Part shown: positions 1 to 9,204 of the stretch, one piece after another | How the letters are laid out: every line of letters begins with the position of its first letter | Numbering within the stretch: the first letter of the stretch is position 1 | Assembly: GCA_947500505.1 (NCBI GenBank) | Contig: CANMSL010000003.1 | Coordinates: forward strand, 487,576 to 551,575 | From: an uncultured Aquimarina sp. | GTDB lineage: Bacteria > Bacteroidota > Bacteroidia > Flavobacteriales > Flavobacteriaceae | Direction of reading: 5' to 3' | DNA length: 64,000 nucleotides | Notes under the pieces: generated by a model | Seen by the model: the letters and a program-made list of their open reading frames with translations, nothing else | What the model was told of the DNA's origin: nothing | The model's database searches: none | Translations under genes and position numbers: made by a program

Positions 1-1
1 T

Positions 2-292
2 ACAGAACCGTATTCGATTTCTGCCGGATTGGATTATCCAGGTGTAGGCCCATTGCATTCACATTTATATAAAACAGGTCGAGGTGAGTTCTATTCCGTA
101 ACAGATGATGATGCAATGACTGCAGGCTTAGAATTGTCACAACTAGAGGGTATTATTCCTGCTATAGAAACATCACATGCTTTAGCGATATTTAACGACA
201 AAAAGTTTAAACCAGATGATATTGTAGTAATTAGCCTTTCTGGACGAGGAGACAAGGATCTTAATACTTATATTGATTATTTTAAATTATAA
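2..292 (+). CDS. trpB: Tryptophan synthase beta chain, C-terminal part (truncated by window start)
   Basis: Frame 2 reads [22 protein letters not shown]...[18 protein letters not shown]...[20 protein letters not shown], typical TrpB C-terminus; trpA follows. Confidence 0.97.
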   Translation, partial: TEPYSISAGLDYPGVGPLHSHLYKTGRGEFYSVTDDDAMTAGLELSQLEGIIPAIETSHALAIFNDKKFKPDDIVVISLSGRGDKDLNTYIDYFKL

Positions 293-379
293 TAATGCGT
301 AGTGAGTACAAAGTACTTAGTATTAAGAAATTTATTTATACTAACTACTGACTACTGACTACTCTGTACTAATGAAAAC

Positions 380-1141
380 ATGAACAGAATTAACAAAGCT
401 CTTGAGCAAAATAAAAAACTGCTATCCATCTATTTTACAGCTGGATATCCATCACTACACGATACTAATAAAATCATTCAGGATCTGGAAAAAAGCGGTG
501 TCGATATGATAGAAATTGGATTACCTTTTAGTGATCCGTTGGCAGATGGGCCCACTATACAAGAAAGCTCTACTCTAGCTTTGAAAAACGGAATGACTAC
601 AAAATTATTATTCGAACAACTTGCAGATATTCGTCAATCAGTAAACATTCCTCTAATTATTATGGGATATTTTAACCCTATGATGCAATATGGCGTAGAA
701 GCTTTTTGTGCCAAATGCCAGGAGATTGGTATTGATGGATTAATTATTCCTGATTTACCAGTGGCAGAATATCACGAACAGTATCAGGAGACTTTTGAAA
801 AATACGGATTGATCAATGTTTTTCTAATTACACCTCAAACTTCTGAAGAACGTATTAGATTTATAGACAGCGTGTCTAATGGGTTTATCTATATGGTGAG
901 CTCTGCGAGTGTTACAGGATCCACATCTGGATTTGGCAATACTCAAGAAGCATATTTTGAACGCATTGCAAATATGAATCTAAAAGCTTCACAGATTGTT
1001 GGCTTTGGAATTAGTAATAACGAAACATTTACACAGGCAACAAAAACTGCAAAGGGAGCAATTATAGGGTCGGCATTTATCAAATACTTAACTCATAATG
1101 GAGTGGATAGTATCGAAGAATTTATAAAAGAAATTCGGTAA
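380..1141 (+). CDS. trpA: Tryptophan synthase alpha chain
   Basis: MIEIGLPFSDPLADGPTIQ, GFIYMVSSASVTG and GFGISN motifs; follows trpB. Confidence 0.98.
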   Translation: MNRINKALEQNKKLLSIYFTAGYPSLHDTNKIIQDLEKSGVDMIEIGLPFSDPLADGPTIQESSTLALKNGMTTKLLFEQLADIRQSVNIPLIIMGYFNPMMQYGVEAFCAKCQEIGIDGLIIPDLPVAEYHEQYQETFEKYGLINVFLITPQTSEERIRFIDSVSNGFIYMVSSASVTGSTSGFGNTQEAYFERIANMNLKASQIVGFGISNNETFTQATKTAKGAIIGSAFIKYLTHNGVDSIEEFIKEIR

Positions 1142-1233
1142 TGAAATAAATTCGACAAATATAAAATCTGCTATATTTGATATATTAGAAGCGAAAAATT
1201 ATTCAAATTATTAAGACAACCTGAGTTTCATTA

Positions 1234-1494
1234 ATGAGTTTTATATCCATTCCTTTAGTAATAGCTATCATTTTAATTTTTGTTTTAATCAAATGGTTAA
1301 GGCCAGATTTTTTACAATTCAAAAAAACCATACAGCAAAAACCGGAGGGATTACTAGATATCGATGATCGTTACAATGTTGAAAAAATTGAGAGAGAAAA
1401 AGAGTTAAACCAATTGTTGGAAAAGATAAATAAAAAAGGAATCAATAAGCTTAGTGCATCAGAAAAAGAAAGATTAGAAGAATTATCTAATTAA
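1234..1494 (+). CDS. Small protein with N-terminal TM helix and charged C-terminal region
   Basis: 86 aa ORF; hydrophobic N-terminus, C-terminal LLEKINKKGINKLSASEKERLEELSN motif seen at the tail of some flavobacterial membrane proteins. Confidence 0.7.
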   Translation: MSFISIPLVIAIILIFVLIKWLRPDFLQFKKTIQQKPEGLLDIDDRYNVEKIEREKELNQLLEKINKKGINKLSASEKERLEELSN

Positions 1495-1500
1495 ACATAA

Positions 1501-2763
1501 TCATTCTTTCTTGAATAGATTATCCAGAAATTTCTCTAGTTTTTCTCTTTTTAGCTGCTGAATATTTAGTTTAAGTTTGGTAATAAACCCAAATGAATCT
1601 CCGTTAACACGGGTTGATCCTGAAATATACAGCTCATTTTTTCCTCCTAATCTTATTTTATTAAGATTTATAATCGGGTAATCCAAAATAACTGAGGCTA
1701 CGCCATTGACGCCGTAGTCAGCATCAATTCCCCCATGAGGTAATAATTTTTTAATCAATATTTCCATCTCACTATCCAGACTTGTTGAAACAATGAAAAC
1801 TTCCCCCTTTTGGTTTACAATAAAGTCGGTGTTGTAAATGTCCGCACTGTATCCCATTTCTCCGGTATCAAAAAAAGAGGTTTCTAAATTTCCTTTTGCA
1901 CCATATTTTCGGATCCGATATATTCCTTCTGAAGCATTTTCTATTTGAGATGTATATAATTCTGTATTCGATAGAACAATATGATCAAATGATTGATAAT
2001 CTTCCTCTATGGTAAGACAATACAAGTTATTAGACTCCATCTGATCACTATCGAATCCTGCCAGATACGTTGATTGCTCCTGTCCATTATCTACAGACTC
2101 AGAGTATGCAAGCAATAAATAATCATCCTCCATGGCAGAACAATTTAATGTAAAATGGTGATCATCATATAGACTGGATGATACTGTTTCTCCGATATCA
2201 GAAAGCTTTAGAATGGCTATTTTTTCCTTTTTATTTGAAGTGTCAAAATCTTGAACTTTGGCAACTACAATTATTTCATTACTTGAGGATGCATAAATAT
2301 ATTGACCATAATTATCATCTAAATTATCTAGTATATTTTTTTTATAAACTCCGCTATGTCCAAATCCGTGGTCTACACTTCCATCTTCATAAAATCCATT
2401 GATAGAAATCATCCAGCTATGTCCGTTCCAGAAATTTGATAATACTAAAATGCTTCCATCTGATTTAGCACTCATAGCTACCGGTATGGTATTTTGATTA
2501 TTTAAATTACTCGATGTTATATTAAACCGAATATCTTTTTTACCGTTTGTATGCAACCGCACCAGGTTTTTCTCATCATCAGACTCATAAAGAACATGGA
2601 TCTTACCCTCCTCAATAACATCAAAATCGATGATATAAGAAGAAGTCATTCCTAATTCTTTAAACAACAGTAATCCATCCCTAGAAAAGTCAGTGTCTAA
2701 CTGTTGAGCAATACTATTTAAGGAGATGCAATAGTAAAAAACAAGTACATAATAAATTCTCAT
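1501..2763 (-). CDS. Secreted delta-60-repeat-like beta-propeller protein without T9SS sorting domain
   Basis: Signal peptide from ATG at 2763 (MRIYYVLVFYYCISLNSIAQ); DTDFSRDGLLLF, DYGVNGVASV and FGFITKLKL repeats; paralogous to 3712..5199. Confidence 0.8.
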   Translation of the reverse strand: MRIYYVLVFYYCISLNSIAQQLDTDFSRDGLLLFKELGMTSSYIIDFDVIEEGKIHVLYESDDEKNLVRLHTNGKKDIRFNITSSNLNNQNTIPVAMSAKSDGSILVLSNFWNGHSWMISINGFYEDGSVDHGFGHSGVYKKNILDNLDDNYGQYIYASSSNEIIVVAKVQDFDTSNKKEKIAILKLSDIGETVSSSLYDDHHFTLNCSAMEDDYLLLAYSESVDNGQEQSTYLAGFDSDQMESNNLYCLTIEEDYQSFDHIVLSNTELYTSQIENASEGIYRIRKYGAKGNLETSFFDTGEMGYSADIYNTDFIVNQKGEVFIVSTSLDSEMEILIKKLLPHGGIDADYGVNGVASVILDYPIINLNKIRLGGKNELYISGSTRVNGDSFGFITKLKLNIQQLKREKLEKFLDNLFKKE

Positions 2764-2842
2764 AACGAAACACAGTGGTAACTTTTTGGCCACACTCGCT
2801 ATAGCGGTAGTATCAGAATGGGAAGATAAGGGGTATGAAACA

Positions 2843-2878
2843 AACCTAATTAATTATTCTTGAATAATTAATTAGGTT
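2843..2878. repeat. Perfect 17-bp inverted repeat, 2-nt centre
   Basis: AACCTAATTAATTATTC-tt-GAATAATTAATTAGGTT read directly. Confidence 0.9.
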
Positions 2879-2979
2879 ATTTTTAATTAGCATCAAAAAA
2901 AAGAATTAATATATTATAATCCAAGATTTTTCTTAATAATAAAATATTCATTTTATTTACTTACCTATATTTAGAACCT

Positions 2980-3561
2980 ATGAATAAATTCACGATATCC
3001 TTATTACTATCTTTTGTCTCTTTTACTCTTTTTGCTCAGGAAGACTTTTATAAACAATTGTCTGAATCCGCATTAACACTAACCAAGCAAAATGTCACCT
3101 ATGATCCGTCATATTTTTCAATAACATATCCTAACGGAGACATCCCTAGTGATAAAGGTGTTTGTACGGATGTTGTGATCAGGGCCTATAGAAAATTAGG
3201 AATTGATCTTCAGAAAGAAGTACACGAGGATATGAAAGCAAATTTTGGCATCTATCCAAAAAATTGGGGATTATCTAAAACTGATACAAATATTGATCAC
3301 AGAAGAGTTCCGAATTTAATGACTTTCTTTTCCAGGTTTGGCAAGGTAAAATCTATTTCTAACAAAGCGGGAGATTACATCCCTGGTGATATTGTATGTT
3401 GGAGTCTAGGAGGAGGACTCACTCATATAGGGTTGGTCGTCGATAAAAAATCCAAGGATCAAAAACGATATATGATCGTTCATAATATTGGTGGCGGACA
3501 AGTCTTAGCCGATTGTCTTTTTGATTATAAGATTATTGGCCATTATAAATATCAGAAATAA
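2980..3561 (+). CDS. DUF1287 domain-containing secreted protein
   Basis: Signal peptide; YDPSYFSITYPNGDIPSDKGVCTDVVIRAYRKLGIDLQ and PGDIVCWSLGGGLTHIGLVVD are typical of DUF1287 (papain-like fold). Confidence 0.85.
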   Translation: MNKFTISLLLSFVSFTLFAQEDFYKQLSESALTLTKQNVTYDPSYFSITYPNGDIPSDKGVCTDVVIRAYRKLGIDLQKEVHEDMKANFGIYPKNWGLSKTDTNIDHRRVPNLMTFFSRFGKVKSISNKAGDYIPGDIVCWSLGGGLTHIGLVVDKKSKDQKRYMIVHNIGGGQVLADCLFDYKIIGHYKYQK

Positions 3562-3711
3562 CTAAGCTAGTACCTTAACTACAAAAGTTTTAACACTCTA
3601 GAAAAAGTATCTTCTTAATAGACTATCAACAAACATCTTAAAATCATTATGATTAATATATTTTTAAGCAATAAAAACTCAAATCTATTTGATAGTACAC
3701 CAAGAACTATT

Positions 3712-5199
3712 TCAAAAGGATTTTTTTGAAAATTCACCCGTTGAAGTATTCATTTCCAAGTAATACAATCCTTTAGAATAATCAGATAAATCGATTTCTA
3801 ACCCTTTTAAATAAAACGAATCCTCTTCATAATCAATTCCTCCAATTTGTTTACCCCCCAAATCAAAAATCTTTATTTGACTTACAAACAGTTTGTCTGG
3901 TCCGTTTAATGTAATTTTTCCATCGGACGGGTTTGGATAAAAAACTACTTTATCTGCAACGTTAACTTCTTCCACGTTTAGCAAAAACTCATCTACAAGC
4001 ACTTTGGTTATAAAACCAAAACCATCATTAGCTAATGGGGCAGTTTCTGTTGTGCCACTAATGTAAAGATAATCTTGAGCCGCATCTAAATCTATTTTTA
4101 TTCTATTTTCATCTACAAAATCTGCCAAAGTAATTGTAAAAATACCATCAGTTCCAAAATTAGTATCCTCTTGTCCATTGGCTAATACTTTCTGCACGAG
4201 TAATTGTTTACCATCATTCTCATTTACGGACACCCAGAATGTTTCTCCATTACTATTAACGATATTATCTGTTTTAAATGTATTCGTATTTAATTCTGCA
4301 ACTCCTGAATTACCGAAAGCATTATCAATGAGCCCATCTTGATCATATTTACGGATATTGAACAATTGATTGGATCTATCCTCTAAGTTTGATGCATAAA
4401 CATGTGCATTTATGACATTTAATTTATTAAATTTTTGATCCCCGGCTCCTATATTTCTACTTACTAATGAAGTTTCACTTTGATCATTTATATTAAATTT
4501 ATTAATATTGGCAGTGGTGTTGGGGCTAGGTAAAGCTACCCAATATCCCATGAATAAATCATTTCCAACTAACGTTGAAGCTGACCAAATTATATTATCT
4601 CCAAAAGATCTAGTAAAAATAGTGCTTCCGGACTCAGACACCTTCAATATGGTGGCATTATCAGGATCCGCTGGACTAAAAGCTGTATAATCTGCCGCAA
4701 CTATAATTTCGTTAACAGAGGTTATATGAATTTGTCTTCCATATCGGTCATCATCATTGCTTGCTATGTTCTGATATCTACCATTAGTACCAAAACTCAT
4801 ATCTACAGTCCCATCTGTTCCAAATGCATTTAGGATCGTTGCCCATTTAGTACTTATAAACTCATTAGATAATACGACGATTCCCCCATCTGACTTGACC
4901 TCTAGCCCAACCGGAATCACATCATTATCATCCACATATTTTAAGTCTCCATTAGTATTAAAAGATGTATCGTAAGTGCCATTTTCATTTAATCGGAGAA
5001 TGTGGCCTTCGTTCCCAGAAATTGCCAATGCAACAATTTTATTCTCACTCGTAATTATAAAATCTGTAAGAGAGGATCTTGAAACACCAAAGTCATCGAA
5101 AAGATAAATTCCATTATCTGCAAAATCAGTATCAATCTCTTGTGCTTTACAAATAATTCCAGCACACAAAACCAGTGTAAAAAGTAGTTGTATTTTCAT
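3712..5199 (-). CDS. Secreted delta-60-repeat protein with type IX secretion C-terminal sorting domain
   Basis: Signal peptide; DTDFADNGIYLF, FGTNGRY, FGNSGVAEL repeats; C-terminal VVFYPNPSDGKITLNG...LSDYSKGLYYLEMNT...SKKSF matches T9SS type A sorting domain. Confidence 0.9.
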   Translation of the reverse strand: MKIQLLFTLVLCAGIICKAQEIDTDFADNGIYLFDDFGVSRSSLTDFIITSENKIVALAISGNEGHILRLNENGTYDTSFNTNGDLKYVDDNDVIPVGLEVKSDGGIVVLSNEFISTKWATILNAFGTDGTVDMSFGTNGRYQNIASNDDDRYGRQIHITSVNEIIVAADYTAFSPADPDNATILKVSESGSTIFTRSFGDNIIWSASTLVGNDLFMGYWVALPSPNTTANINKFNINDQSETSLVSRNIGAGDQKFNKLNVINAHVYASNLEDRSNQLFNIRKYDQDGLIDNAFGNSGVAELNTNTFKTDNIVNSNGETFWVSVNENDGKQLLVQKVLANGQEDTNFGTDGIFTITLADFVDENRIKIDLDAAQDYLYISGTTETAPLANDGFGFITKVLVDEFLLNVEEVNVADKVVFYPNPSDGKITLNGPDKLFVSQIKIFDLGGKQIGGIDYEEDSFYLKGLEIDLSDYSKGLYYLEMNTSTGEFSKKSF

Positions 5200-5403
5200 T
5201 CAAATAGATATTAAGTTAAAGCTTTAAGCCCATTATTTATCAACGTGGACTTGGTCTAAATTTAATTACTTCTTAATAATAAGTTCCAAAAACAGGTTAA
5301 ATGTTACTACAAAAATTAGTTTTTTATTTTGACAATCAGAATTTGATCAAGTTGGATGGAAATTGAAGCACAACTGCAAAGATTCAATCTTACAAACGAG
5401 TTC

Positions 5404-6096
5404 CTAAAAATATTGGCCATATTGCAGCACTCTAAAATCGACAGTAGTAAATTTTGGATTTTGCTTTTTTAAGTCTTTATATCGTTGTAAACTCCCTATG
5501 GATCGATTCGCAGCCCCAGAAGGAGCCGTAAGAGATACTGTTTTTATAATTCTATTTAAATTGCCTCTTGACTCCGCTCGAGATGATAGTTTTGATGGAA
5601 GTGTGAATTGATGTATTCTGGGAATATCATTCGATACTAATTCTAATGGTAATTGATAATTTTTAAGATGCTTCCTAAAAAAATATTCCGGTCCATTTTT
5701 ACTATTACCACCGGTAAATAGAAGTGTTTTAATCTTTGGGTATTGATGTAAATAAGATACCACATCTCTTAATTGAATATCCTGCATCCCTAAATCTGAC
5801 GCATCAATTTTTTCCCTCCGACAACTATGCACAATATCACAAACACCGATTCCTCTGGAAGCTAAAAAACGCTTGCGCTGATCAACTGCTTCCTTTGTAG
5901 TTTCGTATTTTAGGTTTAAATCAAAAATACGATCCAAAACCGGCCATAGTAATCCACTGATACTGCCGTAACAAAAATCAACATCTCCCTTTTTAAGTTC
6001 TCCTGTAGTAAAACGAGGTGGTGGTAAGGTGCCAACTATTAGTTTTGTGGCTCCTTCAGGAAAAAAAGGTTTGTATGGATGTGTATGTTGAAACAA
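5404..6096 (-). CDS. Uracil-DNA glycosylase family protein
   Basis: HPYKPFFPEGATKLIVGTLPPPRF, DVDFCYGS, GICDIV-like and SLTAPSGAANRSIG motifs. Confidence 0.75.
   Translation of the reverse strand: MFQHTHPYKPFFPEGATKLIVGTLPPPRFTTGELKKGDVDFCYGSISGLLWPVLDRIFDLNLKYETTKEAVDQRKRFLASRGIGVCDIVHSCRREKIDASDLGMQDIQLRDVVSYLHQYPKIKTLLFTGGNSKNGPEYFFRKHLKNYQLPLELVSNDIPRIHQFTLPSKLSSRAESRGNLNRIIKTVSLTAPSGAANRSIGSLQRYKDLKKQNPKFTTVDFRVLQYGQYF
5563..5590. repeat. REP-like palindromic element within a coding sequence
   Basis: Minus strand TATCATCTCGAGCGGAGTCAAGAGGC resembles the widespread Bacteroidota TCATCTCGAGCGGAGTCGAGAGG element; translates as SSRAESRGN. Confidence 0.65.
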
Positions 6097-6159
6097 AGCA
6101 AGTGTTGATTTATGATTTACGAATGTAGAAATATTTGCGTTAAGGATAGAAACGGCATC

Positions 6160-6186
6160 CTTTTATTTTTTGGCAAAAAATAAAAG
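6160..6186. repeat. 12-bp inverted repeat at the head of a likely interspersed intergenic repeat
   Basis: CTTTTATTTTTT-ggc-AAAAAATAAAAG, followed by GATATAGTGAATAGCCTGACCTGAAACGTAGTGAAGGGTAACG. Confidence 0.7.
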
Positions 6187-6272
6187 ATATAGTGAATAGC
6201 CTGACCTGAAACGTAGTGAAGGGTAACGTCAAAACTATTTAAACACGTTGCTCGCTACACCCTGAAAACAAA

Positions 6273-7931
6273 CTAGAACTGAAAATAAATAAACGGTTGG
6301 AAATCTGCCGCATAGGTTTGGTAACAGATGATTGCAACTAGTGTTGCTATTACCCCTTTGATGATAATGTTACTTTTAATAAATTGATCTAACAACCAAT
6401 CTTTAGTTCGATAAGGTAACCAATGGGTAATATACCCGATTAGCATTACAATGAATACTATTCTATATTCCCATAAAACTACCAACGCATTAGCCCAATC
6501 CATATTCGTCGTAACCGATTGATAGAAACGATCAATATGATCCATGCTATTGCCTCTAAAATAAATTCTGGTAAAGGTTATAAATACAAAGGTTAATGCA
6601 ATACGCCATAGTAATGCATACCAAGCTTTAGACTTTTCGTAGGGACTTATTTTACGCCAATATTTATAGGTAACAATACCTAATCCATTTAAACCACCCC
6701 AAATGACAAATTTCCATGATGCTCCGTGCCATAAACCTCCTATCAGCATGGTGATCATGATGTTTACATTAGTATTGAAGTGTCTTGCTAATGTAGATGA
6801 GAACAAGGTGATAATTAATATTACCCCTATTACCGATGTCGCTAATACAGCCACTCCAAAATTACCAAATGCCAAAGCACCTAAAAAAGTAAAAACTATA
6901 ATAAAAATATAAGAAAAAATACTTCCATTACGATTTCCTCCTATAGGAATATATAAATAGTCTTTTAGCCAACTAGAGAGTGATATATGCCATCGTTTCC
7001 AGAAATCTCCACAATGGATTGCTTTGTAAGGTGAGTTAAAATTAACCGGTAATTTATATCCCATTAGTAACGCTAGACCGATTGCAATGTCAGTATACCC
7101 TGAAAAATCACCGTAAATCTGTAATGAATACCCAAACATTGCCATAATATTTGTGAATCCCGAAAACATTTCGGGAACATCAAATACACGATCCATAAAG
7201 TTCATCGCTATAAAATCTGCAAAAAGCATCTTTTTGATCAGTCCTTTGAGAATCATAAAAGTAGCACTCCCAAATTCTTTTTTGGTGATCGTAATCTCTT
7301 TTCCTATCTGAGGTACAAAATCCGCTGCCCGTACAATAGGACCTGCTACTAATTGCGGAAAGAAGCTTACAAAAAAACCAAAATCAATAATAGAATTTAA
7401 TGGTTTGATTTGTTTTCTATAAATATCCACACTATAACTTATCGTCTGGAAAGTATAGAAAGAAATCCCTACAGGTAAAATGATCGTATCCACTGTGAAA
7501 TAGTCCACATTTGCCCAGGTATTAGCAAACTGTGCCAAGTAATTGATTACCTCATACTCAGTATCAAAAAGATTGTTATATGATTCTGTAAAGAAATAAG
7601 CATACTTAAAATAACAGAGTGTTCCGAGATTGATAATCACACTTAGGGCTACCAGCATTTTCTTAAGCAAGATAGATCTGCTGTGATAGATAGCTTTTCC
7701 TAAAAAGAAATCATTAATAGTACTAAAGAGTAAAATCCCAATAAATAATCCACTGGTCTTATAATAAAACAGTAAACTTATCGCAAAAAGGTATGCGCTA
7801 CGAATACTCTTTTTACGATATACTATAGCATACAAAAAGTAGATCGCCGCAAAGAAAATCCAGAAATCAGCTTGCGTAAATATCAAAGGGAAATCCTCTG
7901 AAAAAGAAAAAATATCTTTTAATCTATTCAT
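6273..7931 (-). CDS. MBOAT family O-acyltransferase (AlgI/DltB-like)
   Basis: Polytopic; GISFYTFQTISYSVDIYR, GYSLQIYGDFSGYTDIAIG, FWKRWHISLSSWLKDYLYIPIGGNR, GGLWHGASWKFVIWG. Confidence 0.95.
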   Translation of the reverse strand: MNRLKDIFSFSEDFPLIFTQADFWIFFAAIYFLYAIVYRKKSIRSAYLFAISLLFYYKTSGLFIGILLFSTINDFFLGKAIYHSRSILLKKMLVALSVIINLGTLCYFKYAYFFTESYNNLFDTEYEVINYLAQFANTWANVDYFTVDTIILPVGISFYTFQTISYSVDIYRKQIKPLNSIIDFGFFVSFFPQLVAGPIVRAADFVPQIGKEITITKKEFGSATFMILKGLIKKMLFADFIAMNFMDRVFDVPEMFSGFTNIMAMFGYSLQIYGDFSGYTDIAIGLALLMGYKLPVNFNSPYKAIHCGDFWKRWHISLSSWLKDYLYIPIGGNRNGSIFSYIFIIVFTFLGALAFGNFGVAVLATSVIGVILIITLFSSTLARHFNTNVNIMITMLIGGLWHGASWKFVIWGGLNGLGIVTYKYWRKISPYEKSKAWYALLWRIALTFVFITFTRIYFRGNSMDHIDRFYQSVTTNMDWANALVVLWEYRIVFIVMLIGYITHWLPYRTKDWLLDQFIKSNIIIKGVIATLVAIICYQTYAADFQPFIYFQF

Positions 7932-9204
7932 TAATTATTTGATTCAAAACAGAATTTGGCTCCAACTGCAGTTCTTTTTCCCACGAACTAGTTAACGCCT
8001 GTAATAATAAATCTGCCTTAATTCTATATCCCAATTGCGTAAAATGTATCCTGTCCCTTGGCATCAATTGATGCTGATACCAATCCCTGGACGAATTAAA
8101 ACCTCCCATAATTTCGTAAAAATCCCAAACAGCCATCTTATGTTTTTCTGCCAATTCATAGATGATTTTCTGCATAATCCTGGTTCTTGGATTGGGGTAT
8201 TTCTTTTTATAATAAGAATCATTAGGCACTGTAAGTAACACCGCACAATCCGGATTAGCTTTCTGAGCCATTAAAATAAGATCCTCATAATACTTTCTAT
8301 ATTCTTCTGGTTTAAAATCCGGGTGATATCCATCGTTGGTACCAACAGAAACTATAAACAGATCAGGCTTATACAACATCAGTTGATTATCAAAATATTT
8401 ACATCTGTTATAATAATTAAAACTTGCTCCATTTACACCAATAGATGTATACTCTACACCTGGATTATCATTCATCAATTCCATACCCATCATCAGAAAT
8501 TCAGGATTCTCAGGGTTTTCTATTCTTTGTACACAAAATTCTAATTCCTCTACGGTTTTTGTAAGGGTAAACTCTATAAAATATGCTTCTTTATTTACTT
8601 TGGTATCAGCAATTAATTCTGATTCTTTAAAATTAATTTCATAATCATCGCTCCAATTGTCATAGAAGATTCTAATTTTATTAAAATCATATTGTTGCGC
8701 ATCATACCCTCTATGGTTGGCTTTTATCTTGATATTAGCAATAGAATCTTTAAAAACTGCTGTTACTCCTGCCATTCCCCAGGCAACACTGTCTTTTTTA
8801 ATCGAGCAACGATACCCTATCCAGTCTCCATCATACTCTACATCATAATTACTGGGATTATTTGTGCCGGCGATTTTATACGGATAGATAAATCCACGCT
8901 GTCCTTTTGCAGTCGGACTCATGTGCTGAAGATATGTTCTCAATCGATTAGAATAGATATCTGCTTGTATATGAGAACCACCGATATGAAAAATATGCAC
9001 ATCCTCTTTACTCCCTTTTGAAATAGTATCCAGCTTACGAAAAAGTCTAGCAAATGAAGGTGCATTCTCTACTAACTTAATCTGATTAGCTTTCCAATTA
9101 ACGAATGGATATTTATTTTGGATAGTATCTATAACATAATCCTGAGCCATCATTGAAAAACTCGCTAACAATAAGTAAAATAATATTGTGCTATGTCTCA
9201 TCAT
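7924..9204 (-). CDS. SGNH/GDSL hydrolase family protein, atypical GGSH nucleophile block
   Basis: Signal peptide; HIFHIGGSHIQAD, SIGVNGASFN, VSVGTNDGYH, DRIHFTQLGYRIKADLL. Confidence 0.88.
   Translation of the reverse strand: MMRHSTILFYLLLASFSMMAQDYVIDTIQNKYPFVNWKANQIKLVENAPSFARLFRKLDTISKGSKEDVHIFHIGGSHIQADIYSNRLRTYLQHMSPTAKGQRGFIYPYKIAGTNNPSNYDVEYDGDWIGYRCSIKKDSVAWGMAGVTAVFKDSIANIKIKANHRGYDAQQYDFNKIRIFYDNWSDDYEINFKESELIADTKVNKEAYFIEFTLTKTVEELEFCVQRIENPENPEFLMMGMELMNDNPGVEYTSIGVNGASFNYYNRCKYFDNQLMLYKPDLFIVSVGTNDGYHPDFKPEEYRKYYEDLILMAQKANPDCAVLLTVPNDSYYKKKYPNPRTRIMQKIIYELAEKHKMAVWDFYEIMGGFNSSRDWYQHQLMPRDRIHFTQLGYRIKADLLLQALTSSWEKELQLEPNSVLNQIINE

Noticed and set aside
8692-9021. 109-aa plus-strand ORF
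   Set aside because: Antisense to the other SGNH hydrolase gene; no coding signature.
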